64,000 nt of DNA from Stieleria tagensis (lineage in GTDB: Bacteria; Planctomycetota; Planctomycetia; Pirellulales; Pirellulaceae): the NCBI RefSeq assembly GCF_024129865.1, contig NZ_JAMYFE010000069.1, positions 92,371 through 156,370 of the forward strand, in the 5' to 3' direction. The notes under the pieces are model-generated. The model did not search any database and had not been told where the DNA came from. It saw only the letters and a program-made list of their open reading frames with translations. A program made the translations under genes and the position numbers. The stretch's first letter is position 1. Each line of letters opens with the position of its first letter. This document shows positions 17,567 to 25,706 of this stretch, in pieces.

Positions 17567-19024
17567 GTGATTGAGAACACGCCGGTAAAAATCAAGCGTC
17601 ATCGGACGGCAATCAAACGAGCCAGCTTCTCGCTGCCCGTGAAGTGCATGCTCAGGGACGGTCTGCTCGATAAGTCAAAAACCATGTTCGATTACGGATG
17701 CGGGCACGGTCGCGATCTCGACTTGCTCGAAGACATGGAGATCGAATGCTCTGGCTGGGATCCGAGTTTTCGCCCCGACGCGGCCATCACACGGACCGAG
17801 ATCGTCAATCTGAGTTACGTCCTCAACGTAATTGAAGATATCAACGAGCGGTCACAGGCACTTCGCAAAGCATGGTCCCTTTGTGACAGTTTGCTGACCG
17901 TCGCAGCACAAATTGAGTTTGCTGCCCCTGATAAAGAACTGGAACAATTCGGGGACGGTGTGCTTACCTCACGTCAGACCTTTCAGAAATACTACAACCA
18001 ACATGAACTTCGGGAATATCTCGAATCAGAACTTGGCGAAGACGCCATTTCAGCGGCCCCAGGCGTCTTCTACATCTTCAAGGACGAAAAGACAAAACAA
18101 CAGTTCATTGCCAACCGTTACCACCGACGAATATCGGTGCCACGACGACGCATTTCGGAAGTCTTGTTCGAGCAAAACCAAGACGTGCTCGAACCGTTTA
18201 TGGATTGCTTGACTCAATATGGCCGCATCCCCGCACCGGAGGAGCTTGAGCAAACCGGTGAAATCATTGCGCGGTTTGGATCGCTCAAACGCGCCTTCAA
18301 GCTAGTTCAAAAGGTAACAGATGAGTCGCCATGGGAAGAAATCGCTCAGAAGCGAACCGAAGATTTGCTGGTCTACCTTGCCTTGGCTCGATTCAAGAAG
18401 CGTCCACCGCTTTCCCAACTGCCGGTGACCATTCAACACGACGTGAAGGCATTCCTTGGAGGCTACAAGATTGCGTGTGGTCGCGCCGACGCATTGCTGT
18501 TTCGAGTCGGTGATCCTGATGCGATCGACCAGGCTTGCCAACGGGCCACGGTCGGCCAACTCGTCGACAACGCTCTTATCCTTCATCGGAGTTCGCTCGA
18601 CTACCTTGAGCCGATGCTGCGGATCTACGAAGGCTGCGCCCGAGCGCTCGTCGGTGAAATCGACGAAGCCAATGTCATCAAGTTGCATCGTTTCTCTGGA
18701 AAGGTCAGTTATATCTCCTATCCCGACTTTGAGAAGCGTCCACATCCACCGCTTCGCCAGCGAATCAAAGTCAGTCTACCGACTCTGTCGATCGACATGT
18801 TTGACTATTCTAATTGGCAAGATCCACCTTTGCTCTTCCGCAAAGATGAACTTCTGCACGATGAACATCCCAAAGCCAAATTGTTTAAATCGCTTTCGCG
18901 GCAAGAGAGCAAACATGGCTTGCTGCCGGAACCCGACGCTCGCGAGCTAGAAAGCGTCTGGGCAATGCGGTTGCGTGAAGCAGGACTTTCGATGCGTGGA
19001 CATCGCTTAGTCAAATCGACCTAA
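17567..19024 (+). CDS. DNA phosphorothioation-associated putative methyltransferase (TIGR04096 type)
   Basis: 485 residues from GTG, with ggaaag upstream. An S-adenosylmethionine-binding motif lies near residues 40-55 (TMFDYGCGHGRDLDLLEDM). It is preceded by the family opening IKRHRTAIKRASFSLPVK and followed by SYVLNVIEDINERSQALRKA. The C-terminal half (KVSYISYPDFEKRPHPPLRQ, then RQESKHGLL) is also characteristic. This family is found next to dnd genes, but its reaction is not established. The gene runs toward the operon and its stop overlaps the helicase stop by four bases. There is therefore no terminator between these convergent transcripts. Confidence 0.85.
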   Translation: MIENTPVKIKRHRTAIKRASFSLPVKCMLRDGLLDKSKTMFDYGCGHGRDLDLLEDMEIECSGWDPSFRPDAAITRTEIVNLSYVLNVIEDINERSQALRKAWSLCDSLLTVAAQIEFAAPDKELEQFGDGVLTSRQTFQKYYNQHELREYLESELGEDAISAAPGVFYIFKDEKTKQQFIANRYHRRISVPRRRISEVLFEQNQDVLEPFMDCLTQYGRIPAPEELEQTGEIIARFGSLKRAFKLVQKVTDESPWEEIAQKRTEDLLVYLALARFKKRPPLSQLPVTIQHDVKAFLGGYKIACGRADALLFRVGDPDAIDQACQRATVGQLVDNALILHRSSLDYLEPMLRIYEGCARALVGEIDEANVIKLHRFSGKVSYISYPDFEKRPHPPLRQRIKVSLPTLSIDMFDYSNWQDPPLLFRKDELLHDEHPKAKLFKSLSRQESKHGLLPEPDARELESVWAMRLREAGLSMRGHRLVKST

Positions 19025-20715
19025 TCTGCCTTCTTTCCATCTAGATGAGCCGCGATACTTGAATCCTTCAGAAGCGTTTCTTCAAGTTTGCCGATAACGT
19101 TTTCGTAAATGTTGCCCTTTGCCATCAAAAGACGTTGAATACTCTCCTCAACCGTTCCAACGCAAACATACTCATGGATGAAGACACATCGCTTTTGCCC
19201 AATGCGGTTGACTCGATCCCGAGCTTGAGCATTTGACGAAGGATTCCACCACCGATTTATGAAAAAGACGTGGTTTGCCTCGACAAGCGTCAGCCCCTCA
19301 CTTGCTACCTTGCTTGAAGCGTACAGAGCTGTGATATTTGGATCTGTTTTGAATCGCTTAATCACTTGATTTCGCTCGTCGCCATCCAATCCGCCGTGAA
19401 TCATAATTGCTCCAAGCGTTTTTTGAGTCATTGCGAGCAGCACCTCCAACGGCTCCAAGACGAACGAGAAAATAATCGCCTTCTCTCCCAACGATTGGAC
19501 CTCAAGCAGCTGCTCGTGAATTCGATCGAGCTTAATGCTTGTTTTGGATACAGGGTCATAGTCACAGACGCGACGTAACTCACCAAGCTTGTGAAGTGGA
19601 TTCTTCAATTGCTCGCCATTACACCCAATGCCAGACTGGACAGTTTTGTAGGTTTTACGTTGATTATCTAGCAGCTCTAGCGGTTCGATTCGAGTTACAA
19701 CCTCGGGAAGGTCCGATAAAACCGCCAACTTTGTTCGTCTCAGAATGTATGGCTTAGCTTTCTCTCGCAATGCTGCACCAGCAGTTCGAGCATCAGCAAT
19801 CGAAAATCGCTTCTCATCTAGCAACGACATAAGAGTAGCTAGGTCTTTCAAATCCCGCTCAATCGGCGTGCCTGTCAACGCCCAGAATCGCATACGCCTG
19901 ATAAACTTGAATCCTTGCACTACCTGGGACGTAGCATTTCGTAAACGGTGTGCCTCATCCGCAACAACCAGGTCGAACTGACGATCCTCCAAAGCAGCTC
20001 CTAGCTCACGGATCTGCTCATAGTTCGTTATTACGACGTGCGTGTTGTCGACTGACCGGTCCCAAACTGCCGTAGAATTTTTGGCTGGAGGTGAAATGGC
20101 TAGTGAAATAAGCTCAGGAGCCCATTTGCGAAACTCTGCAAGCCAATTCAAAACCAGAGATTTTGGACAAAGAATCAAGACTGTTTTGAAAAGTCGTTCA
20201 CTGAATCCATGTCGAACACCGAAGATTGCTTGGACGGTCTTTCCGAGTCCCATGTCATCGGCCAAGAGACGGCTATCCGATGAAAGCAACCAATCGACTC
20301 CATCTCGTTGAAAAGGATAAAGGTCAGAAGTATCTGCTTGTTGCAGAATCCAAGGCAAAATCCTCTCGCTAGGCTTGGATGATACGGCCGATTCTTGATT
20401 TAGAGACACAACTGCTTCCAAGCGTTGGGTCTTGCGATTTGAACTCGCTTCAATCAAAAACTCAAGTTCTCCTCCGCGTTTGAGCTTCTTTGATAGCAGG
20501 AAGTCATGTGAAAGCAGAGTCCTGACGACGCGTTCGAGCCTTTCGCCATTTATTTGCGATCGGAACGGTTGGCTTAACCGCAAGTCGTTGTCGAAACTCC
20601 CAAACGAACCTCCTCGTAACGTTAAGGACAATTGATTTTCTGTCGTGGTTTGCGCGCGGATCTCCAATTGACTGCCGTCAATTTCGATACCGGCCGTGCT
20701 GATAACACTTGACAA
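19021..20715 (-). CDS. SNF2-family DNA helicase/translocase of the phosphorothioation island
   Basis: 564 residues with a TTG start (ggag nine bases upstream). Motif I is DDMGLGKTVQA near residue 155, motif II is VVADEAHRLRN near 260, and motif III is LTGTPIERDL. The C-terminal lobe has KAIIFSFVLEPLEVLLAM and motif VI QARDRVNRIGQKR. This is a compact SNF2 motor without an obvious nuclease domain. It is the last gene of the minus-strand train, six bases after the DGQHR gene. SNF2 motors occur in several defence systems that sense DNA modification, so it may be the translocating part of a restriction complex (inference). Confidence 0.85.
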   Translation of the reverse strand: MSSVISTAGIEIDGSQLEIRAQTTTENQLSLTLRGGSFGSFDNDLRLSQPFRSQINGERLERVVRTLLSHDFLLSKKLKRGGELEFLIEASSNRKTQRLEAVVSLNQESAVSSKPSERILPWILQQADTSDLYPFQRDGVDWLLSSDSRLLADDMGLGKTVQAIFGVRHGFSERLFKTVLILCPKSLVLNWLAEFRKWAPELISLAISPPAKNSTAVWDRSVDNTHVVITNYEQIRELGAALEDRQFDLVVADEAHRLRNATSQVVQGFKFIRRMRFWALTGTPIERDLKDLATLMSLLDEKRFSIADARTAGAALREKAKPYILRRTKLAVLSDLPEVVTRIEPLELLDNQRKTYKTVQSGIGCNGEQLKNPLHKLGELRRVCDYDPVSKTSIKLDRIHEQLLEVQSLGEKAIIFSFVLEPLEVLLAMTQKTLGAIMIHGGLDGDERNQVIKRFKTDPNITALYASSKVASEGLTLVEANHVFFINRWWNPSSNAQARDRVNRIGQKRCVFIHEYVCVGTVEESIQRLLMAKGNIYENVIGKLEETLLKDSSIAAHLDGKKAD

Positions 20716-20721
20716 ACTAAT

Positions 20722-22110
20722 CTAACTCCGAAACGAGAATGCCTGGCCTTCGATCTCACTCCACATCTCATCAGCTTCATCGTCGGTCACATTAAGTAAC
20801 AGTTCGCGCCACGGCGTCTTTATTTGATCAATTAGATCGTCTTCATTGCCATAGCTATCTAAGCCAACGATCCAACGCATCAACCGAAGCCCTTCGGTTT
20901 GGACTTTCTTCCTATCTTCGCTTCGCATTCTCCACTTATCCTCGCTTTGGTAGACGAAGAAGAGGTTACGCCATGGTGCATTGAAAAGCCGCCATTCAGC
21001 TTTTGCCAAACCCGCCAACGCGGATCTAATTTCTTGCGGCGACACCACATCAGGATCCGTCATTTTTGAATTCAATTGACAACGAATCAGTTTGGCTAGC
21101 AGATCCTGTCCAATCGGCCTAAAGAGTAAGTGGTTTGTGGAAATTTCACTGTCAACGTCGTGCTCTTCGGCGAGGTTGGTTCGCATCAAACGCGTTTCAG
21201 TATAGAACACGGAGAATTCGTCTAGTATTGCATCCCAATATGTCACCAGCTCGTCGTATAGAGAGTCCAGCACATCATCTGTGGGCCTAATGGCTTTGTA
21301 TTTCTTGCCTCGGTCCCCCCATTCGTCGGAGTTTTGCCTTGAGGGCGTCGAAAGCAGATCAATAGTCATCTCGTAAAGCGTGATGATGTTGGTGAAGTAG
21401 GACTCGTTCACCGACATGCTCTCCGTTCCCTGGCAGCGCACTCTTGTTGACTCGCCATCGGCCCATGAGAAAAAAGAGTGTTCCTGAATCAACCGCCGGG
21501 TACAAATCGCGAATGCATCATCTTCCTCCATGATAATGGTGGTCGCCTTATCCATTGGCTTCGCATGGCGATTCAAGTGCGAAAATAATCGTCGATACTT
21601 CTTCATGAATTCATCTCGTGATTCGTCTGCCTTTTGGACCACGATGATCACGGAGAATTCTTCATCTTCAAAGCCTTGCGGAGCAACGAACTCGGTTTCG
21701 TTCTCAATCAGTGCTTTGATCGCCTTCAACCGGTGCTGCCCATCCAACGCGTAGTACTTCTGCGTTCCATCGAATCGGAGAACGCCAAATGAGCTGTTCA
21801 TTCGATCGTCGGCGATCAACGCAAACTGAGGGTCATCCGCGATTGAAACTGAAAAGAACTTTGGATTGCCTTCGATGGCCGCAACAACGATTGAATTAAA
21901 AAAACGATCCTCGTGTCTTGCCAGATAAGCACTAATATCCTTTTTTGCTCGCGAGTCGTTCAGAGCACGCTGGATCCACAAGTCGAGCGCCTTGCTTTCC
22001 CAGACTTCAGAGGCGAATTTCACCTGAGAAGCAAGGTCAGCAGCCGTCATCTTCGTGCTGTAGTAGCGCCAGGTTCCGACGGTACCCTGGATCGATGGAA
22101 ATAGTTTCAT
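20722..22110 (-). CDS. DGQHR-domain protein (DndB-like), copy 1
   Basis: 462 residues. The defining DGQHR motif is at residues 123-127 (YYALDGQHRLKAI) and is followed by EFSVIIVVQKADESRDEFMK, the usual next conserved strand. DGQHR proteins include DndB, which regulates phosphorothioation, and partners of other DNA-modification systems. The N-terminal and C-terminal parts are helical and not recognisable. The gene lies 23 bases after the GIY-YIG gene and just before the helicase gene. It is a different protein from the second DGQHR gene at 22591, with little similarity outside the motif region. Confidence 0.85.
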   Translation of the reverse strand: MKLFPSIQGTVGTWRYYSTKMTAADLASQVKFASEVWESKALDLWIQRALNDSRAKKDISAYLARHEDRFFNSIVVAAIEGNPKFFSVSIADDPQFALIADDRMNSSFGVLRFDGTQKYYALDGQHRLKAIKALIENETEFVAPQGFEDEEFSVIIVVQKADESRDEFMKKYRRLFSHLNRHAKPMDKATTIIMEEDDAFAICTRRLIQEHSFFSWADGESTRVRCQGTESMSVNESYFTNIITLYEMTIDLLSTPSRQNSDEWGDRGKKYKAIRPTDDVLDSLYDELVTYWDAILDEFSVFYTETRLMRTNLAEEHDVDSEISTNHLLFRPIGQDLLAKLIRCQLNSKMTDPDVVSPQEIRSALAGLAKAEWRLFNAPWRNLFFVYQSEDKWRMRSEDRKKVQTEGLRLMRWIVGLDSYGNEDDLIDQIKTPWRELLLNVTDDEADEMWSEIEGQAFSFRS

Positions 22111-22133
22111 TTGATGTCTCCCTAATAGTTGAT

Positions 22134-22589
22134 TTAGCCCGCCGGTTTTCCTTCGCCGACCACCGCAGTGATCACCGGAGAAATCCCAGCTTGTTTGTTA
22201 CAGGATGGGCCAAAGCAGTCGATCAGTCGATTTTCAAGATCTGCAACCTCGACCGCAGAAGCTAGCGCAAAGTAGAACGTCATTTGATTCGTCACAAAGC
22301 CGTAGCAGCTTTTCGCGTTTTGGATTCCTTCATCCGGCATTTGGCAATGCTTGACGAACCTCGCTTGAATACTCGTGGCTGAAAGACCCGCGTAGAGAAC
22401 GTTAAAAAACTGGTTAAATGGTGGTTGTTTCACAACCGGGGTGTTCGCACATATGAGATAGACTCCTGACGATTTTGGAACTACGCTCGAATGAATTTTG
22501 TCAAACGGCACGCTTTTCCAGGTCAGATCAGCGACCAAGATGGCGAGCAACTTCCAGCACTCTGGATCAAGATTCCAGCCGTATCGCAA
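22134..22589 (-). CDS. GIY-YIG-like nuclease
   Basis: 151 residues. The first strand carries the GIY equivalent as SSGVYLICANTP near residue 41. The YIG equivalent is NVLYAGLSATSIQARF near 64-78, with Arg at about 77. A Glu follows in VADLENRLIDCFGPSCNKQA, which also supplies the Asn. These are the catalytic positions of GIY-YIG endonucleases. It is small and has no extra DNA-binding domain. It sits between two DGQHR genes with gaps of 1 and 23 bases, so it is translated with them. It is the only recognisable nuclease in the operon and so a good candidate for the DNA-cutting effector (inference). Confidence 0.75.
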   Translation of the reverse strand: MRYGWNLDPECWKLLAILVADLTWKSVPFDKIHSSVVPKSSGVYLICANTPVVKQPPFNQFFNVLYAGLSATSIQARFVKHCQMPDEGIQNAKSCYGFVTNQMTFYFALASAVEVADLENRLIDCFGPSCNKQAGISPVITAVVGEGKPAG

Positions 22590-22590
22590 C

Positions 22591-24420
22591 TCAGCTCACC
22601 TTGATCTTTTCAAGCGTGTTAAGAAAACGCTTCAAATGAGCGTGCGCAGACTTATTGCCTTGCTTTTTTGATTCTTCTTTCACCTTGCTGGCAGACCAGT
22701 CGACGTTCTGAGTCCGGAAGTCGGCGGCGTGTTGCTTTTGGTAGCCGGATCGGAGAGTTGCGAACAACGCACTTTCAGAAAATGTCTCCCAAACCTCATT
22801 CCACTCGTTCTCATCGGTGATTGCGTCTTTTGCAGCGAATGCATTGCGGCAAACCACGGTACACACAAACGGACCGAGAGCCTTCTGAGCATCTCCAATC
22901 TTATGGTTGACGATGTTGTCGGCCGCATTCCGAGTTACATGCAAGCGAAGTGCGTTTCCCTTCTTGGAGAACCAGTCTTGCTGATACATCACGTTGAGAT
23001 GACGTGTAAACCATTTGGAATAATCCAACCAAGAGGATGTTTCGCCTCCTTCAGTCCACTCATCATACCACTCTTTGAGATACCCAAACGCATAAATAAC
23101 ACCGCGCATTCCAATGTCGAGCTGGAGCATGTTGGGTATTTCATGTTTCAAATCCACAAGTTCATGAACGACTTCATCGTACGCTTTAACCACCTGAAGC
23201 TGAACAGATTCCCCACCACGATGAGATCCAAATCGAAGCTGAGACAATGCGTGTCGGTATACATCATTTTTGTTGCTCCACGCAATTTCCGCCTTTCGCA
23301 CTGCAGCAATGTATCTCGAATACGGCCGAAAATTTTCGAGGAGGTATGCGATTCCTGGAAGAACCCACTCGCGAAACCTCTCGCGCACAAGCTCCGTTTG
23401 CCCCGAAGCCAACTCTCCACTCGCGAAGGCTGAAAAGAGTGGGTGCTTACCGCCGATTCCGAAAACATTGGCCAAGTTCTCATCAATATTCTCGCCCAAA
23501 ATATAGGACTTAAACCACTCAGCAATTTCCGTAACCGACTTCAAGGATGCAGGTGAAGGCATCTCTCGCCCGTTCTCCGTAGCACCTCGCCAGTCGTAGA
23601 AAAGTAGCGGAACACGCGATTGCACCCGTTGCTCGACGTCCTCAACGGTATCGTTTTCATGTGAATACTGCAGGAGCTCTTGAACGCATACGTAGTTAAT
23701 GTCTTCGTCGTTAAGCAGGATTTGGCGGGAACGCGATGGAGTTCTCGCTTGCGTATTGATGTAGACAAACATATTACGCACCACATCGAGTATTGACGCC
23801 TGCACTGGTTCGTCGCAATCAAGTCCGCTAACGACAACCGGAATATGCCATTCCAAAAATCCATCAAAACCTGGTCCGCTCTGATCGCTCAAATACCGTT
23901 TTAACGCGGAGAGACGATGCTGCCCGTCGATCGCGACTAAACGAACATTCCGACTGTTCCATTCGACTAGGCCATATTCACGGTGACTTCCAGCTTTGCT
24001 CGTAAGGTGGCGGAATCGGTATAGTCCCTGGCGTTCAAGAACACTCCATCTACCCAAGTCATCTTCAAGTTCCGAATTCGCCAGGTTGGGCACTTCAGCC
24101 AAAATGCGATTGCTACCGGAATCGACTGGAACCAGAGTCAGCGTCAATGGATTAAAAAACTTGACCTTGTTATGATCTTGTAGCCAAGGAAGTATGCTCG
24201 ACTCGACACGCTTGGTGTCGACATCACGTTGGAAAAGGTCTCGAACCGGCCAACGGTCAGATCCAGGTATTTCACTTACAAGTTGGATTTTTCCAAGCTC
24301 GTTAGCTTCGAGGGCTGCCTGGAGGAAGCAGACGCGTATCCCCATCCCAGCACCGAAAGTGCCGAATACCCCGCGGATCTGCTCGTCGTAAACTTGCTTG
24401 TGTTTTGTTGGCGGAATCAT
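22591..24420 (-). CDS. DGQHR-domain protein (DndB-like), copy 2
   Basis: 609 residues with DGQHR at 165-169 (LVAIDGQHRLSALKRYL), then WHIPVVVSGLDCDEPVQASI and MFVYINTQARTPSRSRQILL. The last stretch is the second conserved block of DndB-type proteins. The N-terminus has CFLQAALEANELGKIQLVSE. The start overlaps the YkvA gene stop by four bases (ATGA). Two different DGQHR proteins flanking a GIY-YIG nuclease in one operon is unusual. One could regulate and the other target the nuclease. Confidence 0.85.
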   Translation of the reverse strand: MIPPTKHKQVYDEQIRGVFGTFGAGMGIRVCFLQAALEANELGKIQLVSEIPGSDRWPVRDLFQRDVDTKRVESSILPWLQDHNKVKFFNPLTLTLVPVDSGSNRILAEVPNLANSELEDDLGRWSVLERQGLYRFRHLTSKAGSHREYGLVEWNSRNVRLVAIDGQHRLSALKRYLSDQSGPGFDGFLEWHIPVVVSGLDCDEPVQASILDVVRNMFVYINTQARTPSRSRQILLNDEDINYVCVQELLQYSHENDTVEDVEQRVQSRVPLLFYDWRGATENGREMPSPASLKSVTEIAEWFKSYILGENIDENLANVFGIGGKHPLFSAFASGELASGQTELVRERFREWVLPGIAYLLENFRPYSRYIAAVRKAEIAWSNKNDVYRHALSQLRFGSHRGGESVQLQVVKAYDEVVHELVDLKHEIPNMLQLDIGMRGVIYAFGYLKEWYDEWTEGGETSSWLDYSKWFTRHLNVMYQQDWFSKKGNALRLHVTRNAADNIVNHKIGDAQKALGPFVCTVVCRNAFAAKDAITDENEWNEVWETFSESALFATLRSGYQKQHAADFRTQNVDWSASKVKEESKKQGNKSAHAHLKRFLNTLEKIKVS

Positions 24421-24857
24421 TCAGCTTGCTGTTCCAGACTTTTAGGAAGCGGTTGGTCCCGCGAAGGTTCCTCGAGCTTGATTCCACGTTGGCGTAGACG
24501 ACTCATGCATGTATTGAGGACTAGAGCATCGTCAGCGTACCCTCGCCCCGGCACGTAATCAGGTATCACCTCGAATGGGTGACAGAGATAGTAGAGCGCT
24601 GCGACAAGTTCGCGACGGCCAACCGCGGCTACACCTGACCTCCGGTGAAGTAGGGTTCGAAAACGCTCGGCAACATCAGCAATTTGAACGTGCCAAGCTT
24701 CATCCGATTTTTTCAAACGTCGCAGAACCTTGGGAAGATTTTCAACGATGTAGTTCAACTTCTCCGCGTCAGCGGATTCGATCCCGGACAGATACGCTTC
24801 CCTAATCTGTGCTCGTTCTTCGCGCGTAACCACGAATGGGATTTTGATTTTTTCCAT
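24417..24857 (-). CDS. YkvA-family (DUF1232) protein
   Basis: 146 residues. The DUF1232 core is clear at residues 87-115: ALYYLCHPFEVIPDYVPGRG followed by YADDALVLN. Most YkvA proteins are small membrane-associated proteins. This one has a longer helical N-terminus (REERAQIREAYLSGI) and only a weakly hydrophobic core. It is embedded in the phosphorothioation operon, 33 bases after sspD-like and overlapping the DGQHR gene. A role in anchoring the complex or in membrane-directed killing is possible but not shown. Confidence 0.75.
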   Translation of the reverse strand: MEKIKIPFVVTREERAQIREAYLSGIESADAEKLNYIVENLPKVLRRLKKSDEAWHVQIADVAERFRTLLHRRSGVAAVGRRELVAALYYLCHPFEVIPDYVPGRGYADDALVLNTCMSRLRQRGIKLEEPSRDQPLPKSLEQQAE

Positions 24858-24890
24858 TGGGAGAGCCTGTTGTCTATAACTGCGTTGGGC

Positions 24891-25706
24891 TTATAGGTGG
24901 CAGATTGCACAACCCTGTGATTCGTCAAGAATCGGCAATGGCTGCTCTGGCAATTCTGCGATTTCGTCGAGCGTTCTGCCCTCACACCACGTGAACCCAT
25001 CCGAAAGGCGTTCGTATTCCTTAGCCTTGTCGAACAGATCGGGGTGGTTCTTCTTCAGACGCTGCCACTCGCCAATCTGCTGATAGAAGCAGAAGTAGCA
25101 ACCAGAACGAGATCGCCATTCATAATAACTAGGTAGTCCGACGCCGTTGCTTTCAAGCAGCATTTTAATGTCTACCAGTCCCATGCCGTCATCTTTGAAT
25201 GGATAGACAGGGATGATGTTTTGCATATTTGACAGCGACGGTGGCTTTTTCGCGACGTAGCCATCACGGTTCTCATCAGCACGAATCCCGATGTAGCTGT
25301 ATGCTTGGCGTTGACCGATAAAGTCCTCGAACGGTTCGATCTTCAGTGCTCGAGTACACCAACGGCTTCGTGGGCTTGGCAGATAGCCGCCAAACTTTTC
25401 CTTCAAGATGATGTCAAAGGGGTTGCGGTCCGGCTTGTTGCGGATATCGAGCAGCGTGATTGCATTGAGACGACGAATTGATTTTCCTAGGTAGTCCTCG
25501 AGTGTTTCGAGGTACTCGTATGTCTCCTCAAGTTCGCAATCGGTATCGCAAAAAACGTACTCAGCACATGCGTGGATTTCCGGATACTTTGTTCGGATGT
25601 AAACCGCGAGCGCCGCAGAATCTTTGCCGCCGGAAATATTGACGACATGGAGCGTTTGATCGCTTTCGTCGCGAACGCTTTCGAGTGCATCATTGAGGGA
25701 CGCCAT
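24891..25706 (-). CDS. sspD: SspD-like PAPS-reductase-family ATP pyrophosphatase (DNA phosphorothioation)
   Basis: 271 residues. The PP-loop SGGKDSAALA is at residues 25-34. The family then shows FCDTDCELEETYEYLETLED and RSRWCTRALKIEPFEDFIG. Cysteines SGCYFC and the C-terminal CAICHL could hold an Fe-S cluster, as in DndC. It is shorter than the roughly 500-residue DndC. It fits the SspD role: activating DNA with ATP and inserting sulfur supplied by the desulfurase. It overlaps the ATPase gene by 17 bases. The Ssp assignment rests mainly on the neighbours (desulfurase, DUF4007, large ATPase). Confidence 0.85.
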   Translation of the reverse strand: MASLNDALESVRDESDQTLHVVNISGGKDSAALAVYIRTKYPEIHACAEYVFCDTDCELEETYEYLETLEDYLGKSIRRLNAITLLDIRNKPDRNPFDIILKEKFGGYLPSPRSRWCTRALKIEPFEDFIGQRQAYSYIGIRADENRDGYVAKKPPSLSNMQNIIPVYPFKDDGMGLVDIKMLLESNGVGLPSYYEWRSRSGCYFCFYQQIGEWQRLKKNHPDLFDKAKEYERLSDGFTWCEGRTLDEIAELPEQPLPILDESQGCAICHL

